64,000 bases of DNA from Algoriphagus sp. PAP.12. Lineage in GTDB: Bacteria > Bacteroidota > Bacteroidia > Cytophagales > Cyclobacteriaceae. Of this stretch, positions 27,061 through 36,837 are shown piece by piece (positions within the stretch are counted from its first letter, which is position 1; every line of letters starts with the position of its first letter). Location of the stretch: NCBI RefSeq assembly GCF_026652115.1, contig NZ_JAPPSQ010000001.1, positions 248,001-312,000 of the forward strand, read 5' to 3'. The notes below the pieces were generated by a model that was given only the letters and a program-made list of their open reading frames with translations, was not told where the DNA came from and made no database searches. The translations under genes and the position numbers were made by a program.

Positions 27061-27475
27061 CTGGTAGTTCATTTTCGTCTGCTTCCCCTTGATAAGGAAA
27101 ATGAGTTGATAAGGCCTCACCTGCTTGGTGAATCCCATCGATCAGACCTTGAGTGAATTTCCCCTCTTTGAAAAGGGAAGCCATATGGTTTTTGATATTT
27201 TCCCAGAAATCCTCAGGTACTACCCGATTGATCCCTCCATCTCCCAAAATGGCAAATTTCTTGTCTCCAACAGCGAGGTAAAATAAAACCCCATTTCGGT
27301 CTTTGGTTTGGTACATTTTCAGGGTTTCAAAAACCTCAGCGGCACGATCTAAAACGTCGATTTTGCATTGGTTTTCGATATGAACCTGAATTTCCCCAGA
27401 AGTAGTGACTTCGGCAGATTTGATCGCATTGACGATTTGATCTTTTTCTGCCGAAGTGAATAATTTCTCAGCCAT
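27038..27475 (-). CDS. Cytoplasmic TPM-domain protein
   Basis: This 145-residue protein is a single TPM domain (SGEIQVHIENQC, DRNGVLFYLAVGDKKFAILGD, GLIDGIHQAGEAL) without a signal peptide. It lies between lemA and the membrane-bound TPM gene, starts 5 bases after lemA and overlaps the next gene. Pairs of TPM genes behind lemA are common in Bacteroidota. The function is not established. Confidence 0.82.
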   Translation of the reverse strand: MAEKLFTSAEKDQIVNAIKSAEVTTSGEIQVHIENQCKIDVLDRAAEVFETLKMYQTKDRNGVLFYLAVGDKKFAILGDGGINRVVPEDFWENIKNHMASLFKEGKFTQGLIDGIHQAGEALSTHFPYQGEADENELPDEISFGS

Positions 27476-27480
27476 AACTC

Positions 27481-28071
27481 TTAGAATTGAACCGAAGGAG
27501 CATTCTCTGCTCCTTCAGAAGCTTTGAAAGTTCCTTTCGTCTCAAAACCATACCAGCCCGCAAACAAGTTGTTAGGGAATGTCCTCAACTGAGTATTGTA
27601 TGCTACAACTTCTTGGTTGAAGTTTCTTCTCGCTACCGCAATTCTGTTTTCAGTACCTTCCAATTGAGCTTGTAGGTCCAAGAAGTTTTGATTTGCCTTC
27701 AGATCAGGATATCTCTCCACAGTCACCAATAGTCTGCTCAATGCACCGGAAAGTTGGTCTTGCGCCTGTTGGAACTGCTCAATATTTTCAGGAGTCAAGT
27801 TGGTTGGATCAATCGTCATTGAAGTTGCTTTGGATCTAGCCTCAATCACACCTGTCAATGTCTCCTGCTCAAAATCAGCATATCCTTTCACCGTATTGAC
27901 CAAGTTAGGGATCAAATCAGCTCTTCTTTGATATTGAGTCTCCACTTCTGCCCATTGGCCATTTACTTGCTCTTCGGATTGTACAAAAGTGTTGTAGGTT
28001 CCTACGGCTTTGGTATACACGAAAATGCCAAGTACTCCTAAAATTAAAATTGGGATAAGTAGTTTCTTCAT
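27481..28071 (-). CDS. lemA: LemA family protein
   Basis: The 196-residue protein starts with one membrane segment (LLIPILILGVLGIFVYT). The LemA core follows, with NTFVQSEEQVNGQWAEVETQYQ, RRADLIPNLVNTVKGYA, FNQEVVAYNTQLRTFPNN and a terminal AP-rich segment. LemA proteins are membrane-anchored helical bundles of unknown function, often found with TPM-domain proteins. It is the first gene of the three-gene LemA/TPM operon. Confidence 0.9.
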   Translation of the reverse strand: MKKLLIPILILGVLGIFVYTKAVGTYNTFVQSEEQVNGQWAEVETQYQRRADLIPNLVNTVKGYADFEQETLTGVIEARSKATSMTIDPTNLTPENIEQFQQAQDQLSGALSRLLVTVERYPDLKANQNFLDLQAQLEGTENRIAVARRNFNQEVVAYNTQLRTFPNNLFAGWYGFETKGTFKASEGAENAPSVQF

Positions 28072-28179
28072 TTTTTAAAATTGGTTTTCAAACTGAATTA
28101 TTCACGGAATAAGTCCTGAATAGGTTTTCATTTCCGAAAAATCAAAAATAGGGAATTTTTAAGGAAGGGCCTTGCTGAT

Positions 28180-29433
28180 TTAGATTTGCTTTTCAAGGAG
28201 GAGGCGGTATTTGAAATCCTCATATTTACTCAAATCATCATCGAAGTAACGCCGCACCTCCAGTTCAATCACCTTTCCTTCTTCGGACCGAAACAACTTG
28301 GCTATATCCGACAATTCCCAAATCAAAGTTGGAATTTTATTGATACTTAAGATTTCATCATTTACCTGAATCCCTACGAACTGGGCTGGAGAATCATCTC
28401 TAACTCCTGCGACATAAAACCTCTTTTCATCAGTTGGGATTTTCCGGATATTCAATCCACTCATATCATATTCGTATGGATTGTAAAAATTGTCGCCTTT
28501 TCGGATCATTACTCGTTTGCGGGGATAGTCCAAAATCAAGCGAGTCCTGCCCAAAACCTCAGACCCTAAACTTCCCATTCTACCAGTTTCTTTCAAAATG
28601 TAGCTAAAAGCAGTCTCCTCAGGATAAGAAGTCAAAACTTGTTGTTGTTTTAGGCTTCCCAATTTTAGCCAATCCACTCTCCCAATATATCCACGCAAAA
28701 CACCTCCCAAACTTTGTCCCAATTCCGCCTCAATAAATAAAGGAGGCATTTCTATTTGATCACTGGTCTCTCTATTCAGCAAAAGACCATGATTCGCCCC
28801 AGTATCAATTAGAAGCTTTGACTCCAAAAGTGGCCCATCTTTTTGCTTTATTTTAGCATTGATATAAGGTTTATTTTCCTCCACAGACAACTCCAGCTTC
28901 TTAAAAAATGGAGGTCTCCACTTTAGCGCATCAGTTCTATAAAATTCAATTCTTTCATCATCATAATTGATTTTGATAGGATTGAATTTGAAGAATTCAT
29001 GGCCTATGATTCCATAAATAGGTACACCTACCACTGCCTCCAGCTCTAAAAAATCTTCCTCCAACACCAATAAGGCTTGAGCGACTCCTTCGACCGGACC
29101 AAGATCCAAATGATTTATCGGTGAAACTGAAGCCATAATTTCCTCACTTCCATCTGCCCCCATCAAATTCAATCTTCGGGTATATTCCAGTCCCAAGGCG
29201 TCTCCCAAATCCTTGCTGAAAAGAATATTGGACCGCACGCCAGTATCTAAAAGAAAATTTATCGGGTAGGAGCCATTTACAGAGACAGGAACAATGATTA
29301 AGCTATTGGACGCAAAAAATGGGATAATTACCTTTCGCGAATCCTCCTTCATAAAAAAACCAGGCACTTGCCCGTGTGAAAAGGTGGTGAATAAAATGAA
29401 AATCAAGAAACACAAATACTGTCTTCTTAGCAT
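28180..29433 (-). CDS. Exported retropepsin-like aspartic protease with a PDZ domain
   Basis: The 417-residue protein has a signal peptide ending TFSHGQ and two aspartic-protease-like half domains. One has NFLLDTGVRSNILF near residue 59 and the other LLIDTGANHGLLLN near 207. A C-terminal PDZ-like domain lies at about 330-400 (DDSPAQFVGIQVNDEILSINK). The DTG motifs indicate a functional catalytic pair. Similar proteins are widespread in Bacteroidota but uncharacterised. It is divergent from the Fur-family gene. Confidence 0.78.
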   Translation of the reverse strand: MLRRQYLCFLIFILFTTFSHGQVPGFFMKEDSRKVIIPFFASNSLIIVPVSVNGSYPINFLLDTGVRSNILFSKDLGDALGLEYTRRLNLMGADGSEEIMASVSPINHLDLGPVEGVAQALLVLEEDFLELEAVVGVPIYGIIGHEFFKFNPIKINYDDERIEFYRTDALKWRPPFFKKLELSVEENKPYINAKIKQKDGPLLESKLLIDTGANHGLLLNRETSDQIEMPPLFIEAELGQSLGGVLRGYIGRVDWLKLGSLKQQQVLTSYPEETAFSYILKETGRMGSLGSEVLGRTRLILDYPRKRVMIRKGDNFYNPYEYDMSGLNIRKIPTDEKRFYVAGVRDDSPAQFVGIQVNDEILSINKIPTLIWELSDIAKLFRSEEGKVIELEVRRYFDDDLSKYEDFKYRLLLEKQI

Positions 29434-29468
29434 TCCAAAGTTAGGTCGGGTGATGGTCTTATAATTTA

Positions 29469-29486
29469 AGTAAATTTTTATTTACT
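29469..29486. promoter_or_regulatory. Inverted repeat between the protease and Fur-family genes
   Basis: AGTAAAT and ATTTACT at 29469-29475 and 29480-29486 flank four T residues. The site lies in the divergent region, 36 bases before the protease start and about 155 bases before the Fur-family start. A regulator site is possible; no T-run follows. Confidence 0.3.
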
Positions 29487-29640
29487 ATTTCCAATTATAG
29501 TAACGGAAGCAACCACCCAAAATGTTTTCCCAAAAAGCTTAATGCTTAATTAGACTGATATCAAATTAGGTGTCCATAGGGGCTTCAGTTTGCCAAAAAA
29601 TGAGGAAACCAGCATCTTTATTTTTTGAACATTTGAGGAA

Positions 29641-30111
29641 ATGGCCGACAAAGCACTGATTGAAAAAGCGAAAAAAATCTTTGAGAACTTTCTTTCTAAA
29701 CAAGGAAGCAGAAAGACGCCTGAAAGATTCTCTGTGATAGATGAATTATACTCTCTTCCAGAGGATGAACATATGGATGTGGAAGGGCTTTTTCTTAGCA
29801 TGAGAAACAAAGGCTACACCATCAGTAGGGCCACGATATACAATACTTTGGATCTATTGGTCGAAAGTGGCCTAGCTGTCAAGCATCAGTTCAAAGATAA
29901 AGTAGCATTGTATGAACAAGCCTTGACCTACAAGCATCATGATCACCACGTATGTAATCAGTGTAGAAAAATCCGTGAGTTTTCAGATCCAAAAATTAAT
30001 GAAATCAAGGATTTGATCGGAAAAGAGTTTAGCTCCTCTATCACCTCTCATTCGTTGGTTCTTTACGGAGATTGCAAAATTGAAAATTGCGAAAATCTCA
30101 ACCAGATTTAA
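29641..30111 (+). CDS. Fur family transcriptional regulator
   Basis: The 156-residue protein has an N-terminal winged helix (SRKTPERFSVIDELYS, SRATIYNTLDLLVESGLAV). The dimerisation domain carries the metal-binding run HHDHHVCNQCRKIREF near residues 99-114 and late cysteines in GDCKIENC. The two CxxC-like pairs suggest a structural zinc site. Fur, PerR and Zur cannot be separated confidently by eye. It converges on the SRPBCC-like gene, with the stop codons 2 bases apart. Confidence 0.87.
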   Translation: MADKALIEKAKKIFENFLSKQGSRKTPERFSVIDELYSLPEDEHMDVEGLFLSMRNKGYTISRATIYNTLDLLVESGLAVKHQFKDKVALYEQALTYKHHDHHVCNQCRKIREFSDPKINEIKDLIGKEFSSSITSHSLVLYGDCKIENCENLNQI

Positions 30112-30112
30112 C

Positions 30113-30547
30113 TTATCCAAATACCTTCTTATAAATTGGTTTCCGATATAAAAACTGCCCTTTCAAGATCGGGTAGAGCAAATTGGAGATTACGGAATTT
30201 GGACCTTCATAATCAATCTCATCACGGATGAGACAATGATTCCCACTTTTGATCAGGCGGTGTTTATGCATCCAAGATTTTAGAAAAAAAGGCAATTGAA
30301 TGCCTTCATCCACAAAAAAATACTCCTTTTCTGTAAGTTGACTTTCGGTGATTTTACTAGTCCAATTTTGTTTGAAAAGTAAAAAATTAAGTTCCAAAGA
30401 AACCAAATCACCTGATTCAGATCCATCAAACCGAATCAATTTAACAGGGGGAAAAGGAGGGTTCAATTTTAAGAATAAGGACTCAGTAAAACCTTCTTTT
30501 ACTTGGAGATAATCCTGAGCTACAACTGTCTCTACAATCAATTTCAT
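30113..30547 (-). CDS. SRPBCC-like ligand-binding protein
   Basis: The 144-residue soluble protein resembles the START/SRPBCC ligand-binding fold of cell-division-inhibitor-like proteins (LFLKLNPPFPPVKLIRFDG, FFVDEGIQLPFFLKSWMHKHRL, DEIDYEGP, then LLYPILKGQF). I start it at ATG 30547, two bases after the oxidase-III-like stop codon. An upstream ATG at 30610 would only duplicate coding sequence of that gene. No substrate can be assigned. Confidence 0.65.
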   Translation of the reverse strand: MKLIVETVVAQDYLQVKEGFTESLFLKLNPPFPPVKLIRFDGSESGDLVSLELNFLLFKQNWTSKITESQLTEKEYFFVDEGIQLPFFLKSWMHKHRLIKSGNHCLIRDEIDYEGPNSVISNLLYPILKGQFLYRKPIYKKVFG

Positions 30548-30549
30548 AG

Positions 30550-31164
30550 TTAAAACGTGAGGACAAAAAGGAGAAACAGAATCAACCAAACGGCATCCAT
30601 GAATTGCCAATAGATTGTAAAGAGACGGATTCTCATTTTCTCAAAGGGATTGGTCACCAAGATTAACTGACCAACGCCATCTTCCTGGGCTCTTTTCAAC
30701 TGTACCCACAAAATGATAGCGAATATGATTGCTCCTAGTAAGTGAAAAATATGGATTCCAGATAATACGTAGAGAAAACTTCCGCTAGGAATTCCCTTAA
30801 AATCAATCCCCATTTGCTGCAATTCCATCCATCCCGAGAATTGTAAGATCGTAAAAACAAAACCCAAAACCATGGTATTCCTAAGTGAAGATACTACTCG
30901 ATTGGTTCTTTCTTCTTGATAATAGACTCGCATCCTAGAGGCTGAATAGCCACTTAGGACCAGCAAAAACGTAGAGACCAAGAATGAAAGCGGAATTTTT
31001 TGATTCAATCCACCCAATTGATCCACACCTGAAAAAAGAAATGCCACAGTGAGAAACAGGAAAATCAATCCGCTCCCAATCATCCCGAGATACAACAAAG
31101 TCTCGTAGGGATGCAGACTTTCCAGTTTTTGGAACCAATTCTTGGTATTTTTGGTATCTCCCAT
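30550..31164 (-). CDS. Heme-copper oxidase subunit III-like membrane protein
   Basis: The 204-residue protein has about five membrane segments. It carries subunit III (CtaE/CyoC-type) features in LSGYSASRMRVYYQEE, LSGIHIFHLLGAIIFAIIL and FTIYWQFMDAVWLILFLLFVL. I start it at ATG 31164 because the first 100 residues of the longer frame are basic and unlike the family. No subunit I or II gene is nearby. It precedes the SRPBCC gene by 2 bases and is divergent from mfd. Confidence 0.78.
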   Translation of the reverse strand: MGDTKNTKNWFQKLESLHPYETLLYLGMIGSGLIFLFLTVAFLFSGVDQLGGLNQKIPLSFLVSTFLLVLSGYSASRMRVYYQEERTNRVVSSLRNTMVLGFVFTILQFSGWMELQQMGIDFKGIPSGSFLYVLSGIHIFHLLGAIIFAIILWVQLKRAQEDGVGQLILVTNPFEKMRIRLFTIYWQFMDAVWLILFLLFVLTF

Positions 31165-31281
31165 TAGGTGCAAAACAAATTCATAAACCGAAGGTTCACA
31201 ATTTGATGGAATCCTTTTGGAAAGCCTAAAAAAAATCGAAAAGCTATAAATTGCACGCTCAAATCTAAACCAACCTCCATT

Positions 31282-34200
31282 TTGGACAGTCAGGCATTTC
31301 TTACGATCTACAAATCGGATCCTTTTTTTCAGACATTTTCTGATTCCATTCACAAAAAAACTCAGAATACATTTCAGTTGAAGGGAGTTTCTGGAAGTTT
31401 GGACATGGTCCTTTTTTGCACTTATTTTCAAAAATATGGGGGAGTACATTTGATAATTGCCCAAGACAAAGAGGAGGCGGCCTATCTAAATTCAGATATA
31501 CAAAACCTACTATCTATTGAGGATTATCTGATTTTCCCTTCCAGCTTTAAGAAAGCCTATCACTATGAGGAAGTGGACAATGCCAATGTTTTGTTGAGGT
31601 CAGAGGTCCTCAACCAAGTCCTGGAAGGAAAAGGAGACGACAAGATCATTATCACCTATCCCGAAGCTTTGTATGAAAAGGTTATCAATAAAAGATCCCT
31701 TCAGGAAAACACATTTATTGCCAAGGTCGGGGAGAAAGTGGATATGGAATTCGTTTCTGAGCTTTTGGTGAGTTACGATTTTGAAAGAACAGATTTCGTT
31801 TATGAGCCGGGACAATTCGCAATAAGAGGCGGGATCTTGGATGTATTCTCTTTTTCGAATGAGAACCCCTATAGGATCGAACTTTTTGGTCAAGAAATAG
31901 AAAGTATCCGGACTTTTGACGCAGAATCTCAGCTTTCTATTGCAGAAGTGCCTCAAATCTCTTTGATACCTAACACACAAACCAAACTACTTCAAGAGGT
32001 AAGACAATCATTTCTGGGTTTTCTTCCTGAAACCACCAAACTTTGGATCAAGGACTACCAGCTTACGGCTGATGTGATGACCGAATGCTTTCACAAAGCC
32101 GAGCAGGAATTTGACCAGATTTTATCAAAAACAAACAAGACTAAAACAGTCCTTCATCCAAAGGATCTTTTTGAATCTGGGAAAGATTTCGGGGATCAAG
32201 CCAAAAACTTCACCTTGATCGAATTTGGGAAGCAGTTTTATTTAAAAAATTCTGAAGTCCTTATTTGGGATTCTCAACCTCAGCCTTCTTTCAACAAAAA
32301 CTTTGATTTGTTGGTCAGCAGCCTTTCAGAAAATGAAAAGAAAGGATTTACCAATATCATCACCGCTGAAAATGACAAACAGCTGGATCGATTGTTGGGT
32401 ATTTTTACAGAATTAGACCCGACGCTTTTGGTACAAACCATGCGTCTGGGACTTAGGGAGGGGTTTGAGGACCGAAAAAGCAAACTCGTTTGCTATACAG
32501 ATCATCAAATTTTTGAAAGATTTCATCGCTATAAAACCCGTAAAAAAGCCAGTAAATCAAAAGCTCTCACAATAAAAGAGCTAAAATCACTTCACCCCGG
32601 AGATTATATTGTTCACGTGGATTATGGGGTTGGGAGATTTGCTGGATTGGAAAAAGTCGAGGTTGGAGGAAAGATGCAGGAAGCTGTCAGATTAGTCTTC
32701 AGAGATGATGATTTGCTGTATGTAAACATCCATTCCCTCCACAAAATCTCGAAATATTCTGGACAAGAAGGACAAGCTCCATCCATGTCCAAATTGGGTT
32801 CACCTGATTGGGAAAACAAAAAGAGAAAAGCAAAGAAACAGGTAAAAGACATTGCCAAAGATTTGATTGCGCTCTATGCAAAAAGAAGAGGCGCTCCAGG
32901 ATTTGCATTTGCTAGAGATTCGGTCCTTCAGGTAGAATTGGAAAGTTCCTTTATCTACGAAGATACTCCTGACCAAGCATTAGCCACTTCTGACATCAAA
33001 TCCGATATGGAAAAATCTTACCCTATGGACCGCTTGGTTTGTGGGGATGTAGGCTTTGGAAAAACTGAGGTTGCGATTCGAGCCGCTTTTAAAGCAGTCA
33101 ACGACAGGAAACAGGTGGCCATTTTGGTACCAACGACCATCTTGGCAATGCAGCATTATCAGACGATCAAAGAAAGATTATCCGCCTTTCCAGTCAATGT
33201 TGATTATATCAACCGGTTCAGAACTGCCAAGCAGGTTAGAGAGATTGTTGAAAAGGTCAAAACCGGTGAGATTGATATTTTAGTCGGCACCCATCGAATT
33301 GTCAATAAAGATGTCCAATTCAAAGATTTGGGACTTTTGATCATCGATGAGGAACAGAAATTCGGGGTAAAAGTCAAAGATCAGCTGAAGAATCTTCGGG
33401 TAAATGTAGATGTATTGACTTTGACGGCAACTCCAATACCAAGAACTCTCCATTTCTCATTGATGGGAGCTCGAGATCTTTCGGTTATAGCTACTCCCCC
33501 ACCTAATAGACAACCTGTTACCACTGAAGTTCAGACTTTTGAAGAAGAAGTGATCCGAGATGCAGTAGCCTATGAGCTAAGAAGAGGAGGTCAGGCTTTC
33601 TTCGTTCACAACCGTGTAGGAGAAATCGATAGTATTGCCAATTTGATTATGAAATTGGTGCCAGATGCACGGGTCATTGGCGCACATGGACAGATGGATG
33701 GCAAAAAGCTGGAACAAATCATGGTTGATTTTATCAATCACGAATATGATGTCTTGGTTTCAACCAATATCATCGAATCAGGCTTGGACATTCCAAATGC
33801 GAATACCATCATGATTAACCGAGCGCATATGTTTGGGATGAGTGACTTGCATCAGATGAGAGGCCGAGTTGGTCGAAGTAATAAGAAAGCATTCTGTTAT
33901 TTATTGACGCCTCCAATGTCTGGATTGACACCAGAATCAAGAAAAAGACTTCAAACTTTAGAGGAATTCTCCGACTTGGGAGATGGATTCAAGGTCGCCA
34001 TGAAGGACTTGGATATTCGCGGTGCAGGAAATCTTTTAGGAGCTGAACAAAGCGGATTTATCACAGATTTAGGCTTTGAGATGTATCACAAAATTCTGGA
34101 TGAGGCAGTTCAGGAATTGAAAGAAAATGAATTTGCTGCTTTGTTCGAGGTGGATCTGAAAGAAAAAGTCAAAGTATTGGTTCAGGATTGTACGATAGAA

Positions 34201-34635
34201 ACAGACCTGGAATTATTGATCCCAGAGAATTATGTCAGCAATATTTCTGAGCGTTTAGGACTATATTCCAAATTGGATTCTATCAAAAATGAAGAAGAGT
34301 TGGAGAAATTTGGAACCATGCTGAATGATAGATTTGGACCTATTCCAGAGGCAGTGGTAGATCTGATGGAAACAGTGAGATTAAGGTGGAAGGCAGAGAA
34401 ATTGGGAATCGAGAAATTAGTATTGAAAAGTGGTCAGATGAAGTGTTACTTGCTTCCGTCTTCCAGAGATGACTTCTATTCATCTCCTATCTTCCAGAAA
34501 ATCATGCTTTTTGCACAATTGAATTCCAAATACTTTAAAATAAAAGAACACAAGAATCGTTTGATTCTTACGGTCAGCGAAGTTTCCGGGATTTCGAAGG
34601 CCCAAAATTGGCTAAAAAAGATGCTTGAGAGCTAA
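31282..34635 (+). CDS. mfd: Transcription-repair coupling factor
   Basis: The 1117-residue protein displaces RNA polymerase stalled at DNA damage and recruits UvrA. It has UvrB-like N-terminal domains and an RNA-polymerase-interaction domain at about 420-490 (GDYIVHVDYGVGRFAGLEKV). The helicase core at about 560-930 has the Walker A run GDVGFGKTEVA near 587 and IIDEEQKFGV. Later motifs are SGLDIPNANTI and RGRVGRSNKKAFCY, and a C-terminal TRCF domain completes it. The start is TTG 31282: no ATG precedes it in frame and the next ATG is at residue 42. Confidence 0.96.
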   Translation: MDSQAFLTIYKSDPFFQTFSDSIHKKTQNTFQLKGVSGSLDMVLFCTYFQKYGGVHLIIAQDKEEAAYLNSDIQNLLSIEDYLIFPSSFKKAYHYEEVDNANVLLRSEVLNQVLEGKGDDKIIITYPEALYEKVINKRSLQENTFIAKVGEKVDMEFVSELLVSYDFERTDFVYEPGQFAIRGGILDVFSFSNENPYRIELFGQEIESIRTFDAESQLSIAEVPQISLIPNTQTKLLQEVRQSFLGFLPETTKLWIKDYQLTADVMTECFHKAEQEFDQILSKTNKTKTVLHPKDLFESGKDFGDQAKNFTLIEFGKQFYLKNSEVLIWDSQPQPSFNKNFDLLVSSLSENEKKGFTNIITAENDKQLDRLLGIFTELDPTLLVQTMRLGLREGFEDRKSKLVCYTDHQIFERFHRYKTRKKASKSKALTIKELKSLHPGDYIVHVDYGVGRFAGLEKVEVGGKMQEAVRLVFRDDDLLYVNIHSLHKISKYSGQEGQAPSMSKLGSPDWENKKRKAKKQVKDIAKDLIALYAKRRGAPGFAFARDSVLQVELESSFIYEDTPDQALATSDIKSDMEKSYPMDRLVCGDVGFGKTEVAIRAAFKAVNDRKQVAILVPTTILAMQHYQTIKERLSAFPVNVDYINRFRTAKQVREIVEKVKTGEIDILVGTHRIVNKDVQFKDLGLLIIDEEQKFGVKVKDQLKNLRVNVDVLTLTATPIPRTLHFSLMGARDLSVIATPPPNRQPVTTEVQTFEEEVIRDAVAYELRRGGQAFFVHNRVGEIDSIANLIMKLVPDARVIGAHGQMDGKKLEQIMVDFINHEYDVLVSTNIIESGLDIPNANTIMINRAHMFGMSDLHQMRGRVGRSNKKAFCYLLTPPMSGLTPESRKRLQTLEEFSDLGDGFKVAMKDLDIRGAGNLLGAEQSGFITDLGFEMYHKILDEAVQELKENEFAALFEVDLKEKVKVLVQDCTIETDLELLIPENYVSNISERLGLYSKLDSIKNEEELEKFGTMLNDRFGPIPEAVVDLMETVRLRWKAEKLGIEKLVLKSGQMKCYLLPSSRDDFYSSPIFQKIMLFAQLNSKYFKIKEHKNRLILTVSEVSGISKAQNWLKKMLES

Positions 34636-34813
34636 TTTTTAAAAAATTTAACTGGCATAAATATTGCAGTTTTGCACAAAAATTTTGCAGGATTCTCCCG
34701 ATTTAGGCCATTTTTGGCTTTTTCGAGAAAATATCAAAGTTAATAATCATTGGAAGTGCCTATGATTGACTTTATATTAGCACCTTAAAACTTGATCTAA
34801 ACTCCTAGAATAT

Positions 34814-36037
34814 ATGCGTTTCAGTGACAAATCTTGGGGAATGTGGGCAGCAGCGTTGATGATCGTCGGCGGCTCCGTACTTTCCTCCTGTAACAAAACT
34901 CCAGGTTATGGCAGAAGAACTGCTAACAAGCCCGGTAAAAAAAGTGCTACAACTGGAGCCGAGTTCTCATTTGATGAACAAGACACCACTCAATTTTTCG
35001 TAGCAAAAAATGCCGAGCAAATTCCTGGTCCCAACTTGAAGTTTATCCAAGGTGGTAGAGCTGTTTTGGGTTCTCAAGAAGAGGATGTAATGGCGCTTCG
35101 AGACAACTTGGAAAGAACTGTCACGGTTGCAAACTTCTACATGGATGAAACTGAAATCACGAACAATGATTATCGTGAATTCCTTTTTGACATGAAAAAG
35201 AAGGTAAGTGCTGACTCCCTTTTGAAATTAGAGCCATCTGAAGATGTATGGGGCGGGGCTTTGTCATTCAATGATATGTACCAATCCTACTATTTCAGGT
35301 TTCCGGGATTCAATTTCTATCCTGTTGCTGGAGTTTCATGGATTCAGGCAAATACTTATGCAAAATGGAGAACTGATTACGTTCAAGAATTAATCAGAGA
35401 AGAAAGAGGGATTGATTCTTCTTTTACAAAACCTCAATTGATCGAAAGAGGAGTAGCAATGGCTGATTACAGATTGCCAAGTGAAGCAGAATGGGAGTAT
35501 GCTGCTAAAGCAATGATCGGAACGCAATATTTGGATGAAAACCAAGAATATGGTCGTATCTACCCTTGGGATGGTCGTGGTGTCAGAAACCCATACAATG
35601 TGAAACGTAAAGGTAAACAAGGTGATTTCTTAGCTAACTTCAAAAGAGGTCGTGGTGATTACGGTGGTATTTCTGGTAACCAAAGAAATGATGGTGAAAT
35701 CCTCCCTACCAATGTATATGACATGGCTCCGAATGATTTCGGCTTGTATCACATGGCTGGAAACATGAATGAGTGGGTTTATGACGTCTATAGACCATTG
35801 ACATACCAAGATGCTGATGACTTGAACCCATTGAGAAAAGATGGTTACGGGGATGAAATGGAAAACTATGAAGTTTCTGTGATTACTGATGAAATGAGAG
35901 TCTATAAAGGAGGAAGCTGGAGAGATGTAACTTACTGGCTAGCTCCTGGTACCAGAAGATTTATGCATCAAGATTCTGCTACCAATGACATTGGATTTAG
36001 ATGTGCCATGATCTCCATCGGAGAGCCTGGTAAATAA
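34814..36037 (+). CDS. gldJ: GldJ-like formylglycine-generating-enzyme-fold lipoprotein
   Basis: The 407-residue lipoprotein has a lipobox LSSC at about residue 26 and a SUMF1/FGE-type domain. Motifs include FYMDETEITNNDYREFL near 113, VAGVSWIQANTYAKW, YRLPSEAEWEYAAKA, NDFGLYHMAGNMNEWVYDVY, KGGSWRDVTY and a terminal NDIGFRC. GldJ and GldK of gliding bacteria are lipoproteins of this fold needed for type IX secretion. No gldLMN genes follow, which favours GldJ over GldK. The assignment rests on motif resemblance. Confidence 0.68.
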   Translation: MRFSDKSWGMWAAALMIVGGSVLSSCNKTPGYGRRTANKPGKKSATTGAEFSFDEQDTTQFFVAKNAEQIPGPNLKFIQGGRAVLGSQEEDVMALRDNLERTVTVANFYMDETEITNNDYREFLFDMKKKVSADSLLKLEPSEDVWGGALSFNDMYQSYYFRFPGFNFYPVAGVSWIQANTYAKWRTDYVQELIREERGIDSSFTKPQLIERGVAMADYRLPSEAEWEYAAKAMIGTQYLDENQEYGRIYPWDGRGVRNPYNVKRKGKQGDFLANFKRGRGDYGGISGNQRNDGEILPTNVYDMAPNDFGLYHMAGNMNEWVYDVYRPLTYQDADDLNPLRKDGYGDEMENYEVSVITDEMRVYKGGSWRDVTYWLAPGTRRFMHQDSATNDIGFRCAMISIGEPGK

Positions 36038-36058
36038 TCTTAAAGAACATATTAAATG

Positions 36059-36085
36059 AAAAAGCCCCGAATTCGGGGCTTTTTT
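36059..36085 (+). terminator. Terminator of the GldJ-like gene
   Basis: AAGCCCCGAA and TTCGGGGCTT form a perfect stem followed by a run of T residues, about 20 bases after the stop codon. Confidence 0.9.
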
Positions 36086-36267
36086 CGTTAGTATCGGTGG
36101 GTTACTAAAGATTTCCTATCCCTAATCTTATCCAATTATTTGAGACCTCCTGAGAATGTTTCCTGAATAAAGGAATCTAATGGGTAAGTGATTTCGCATC
36201 ACTTTTATTTCCACTGCTTTAAACAATTAAATAATGTTGAAGAGTATTTATCCATGATTAGATCATC

Positions 36268-36837
36268 TTAAAATCTTAAGCCTGCAGTTAAGAAAAGTCC
36301 TCTCGAATTTCCCAAATCAATATTCGTAACATCAGTTTGCAAATTGGTAGCTGACCATTGATATGATGCGTCAATGTAAACTATCCAAATATCTAGACCA
36401 ACTCCAGCAAACACTCCCCATTGAGGTGATGATATTTCATCTTTGTCAAGAAATTCGCTGCTGGTTCCTGTTACAATAAAACTTGATGCCCCTCCAAAGG
36501 CTCTTAGCCCAAACGAAGATTCAGAATTCCCCAAAATATTTAATCCTAACGCCAATGGAATTCTAATTCCATGATAAGAGGCATCTGTAACCGGTCCTTC
36601 ATCTACTGTAGTATATTCAAAGGAAGAATTTTGGTAAAATATTCCCGGTTCAGTATAAAACTTGTTGCCAAATGCAAAGCTTGCACCAACTTGCCATCCA
36701 GCCTGGCCAGTGGCATCTGCTCCATCTCCAGTCACATTCGTAAAATTTATTCCTGCTCCAGGTTTAATAGTTGTTTGGGCCATGAGGCTTGGAACGACAA
36801 AAAAGATGAAGCAACAAATAATCAAAAACCTTTTCAT
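36268..36837 (-). CDS. Small outer-membrane beta-barrel protein
   Basis: The 189-residue protein has a signal peptide ending PSLMAQ and alternating strands typical of the porin-like eight-stranded barrels of Bacteroidota (AGWQVGASFAFGNKFYTEPGI, GIRIPLALGLNI, WGVFAGVGLDIWI). It ends in GLFLTAGLRF with the C-terminal Phe expected for outer-membrane insertion. The function is unknown. It is monocistronic and divergent from the S9 peptidase gene. Confidence 0.78.
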   Translation of the reverse strand: MKRFLIICCFIFFVVPSLMAQTTIKPGAGINFTNVTGDGADATGQAGWQVGASFAFGNKFYTEPGIFYQNSSFEYTTVDEGPVTDASYHGIRIPLALGLNILGNSESSFGLRAFGGASSFIVTGTSSEFLDKDEISSPQWGVFAGVGLDIWIVYIDASYQWSATNLQTDVTNIDLGNSRGLFLTAGLRF

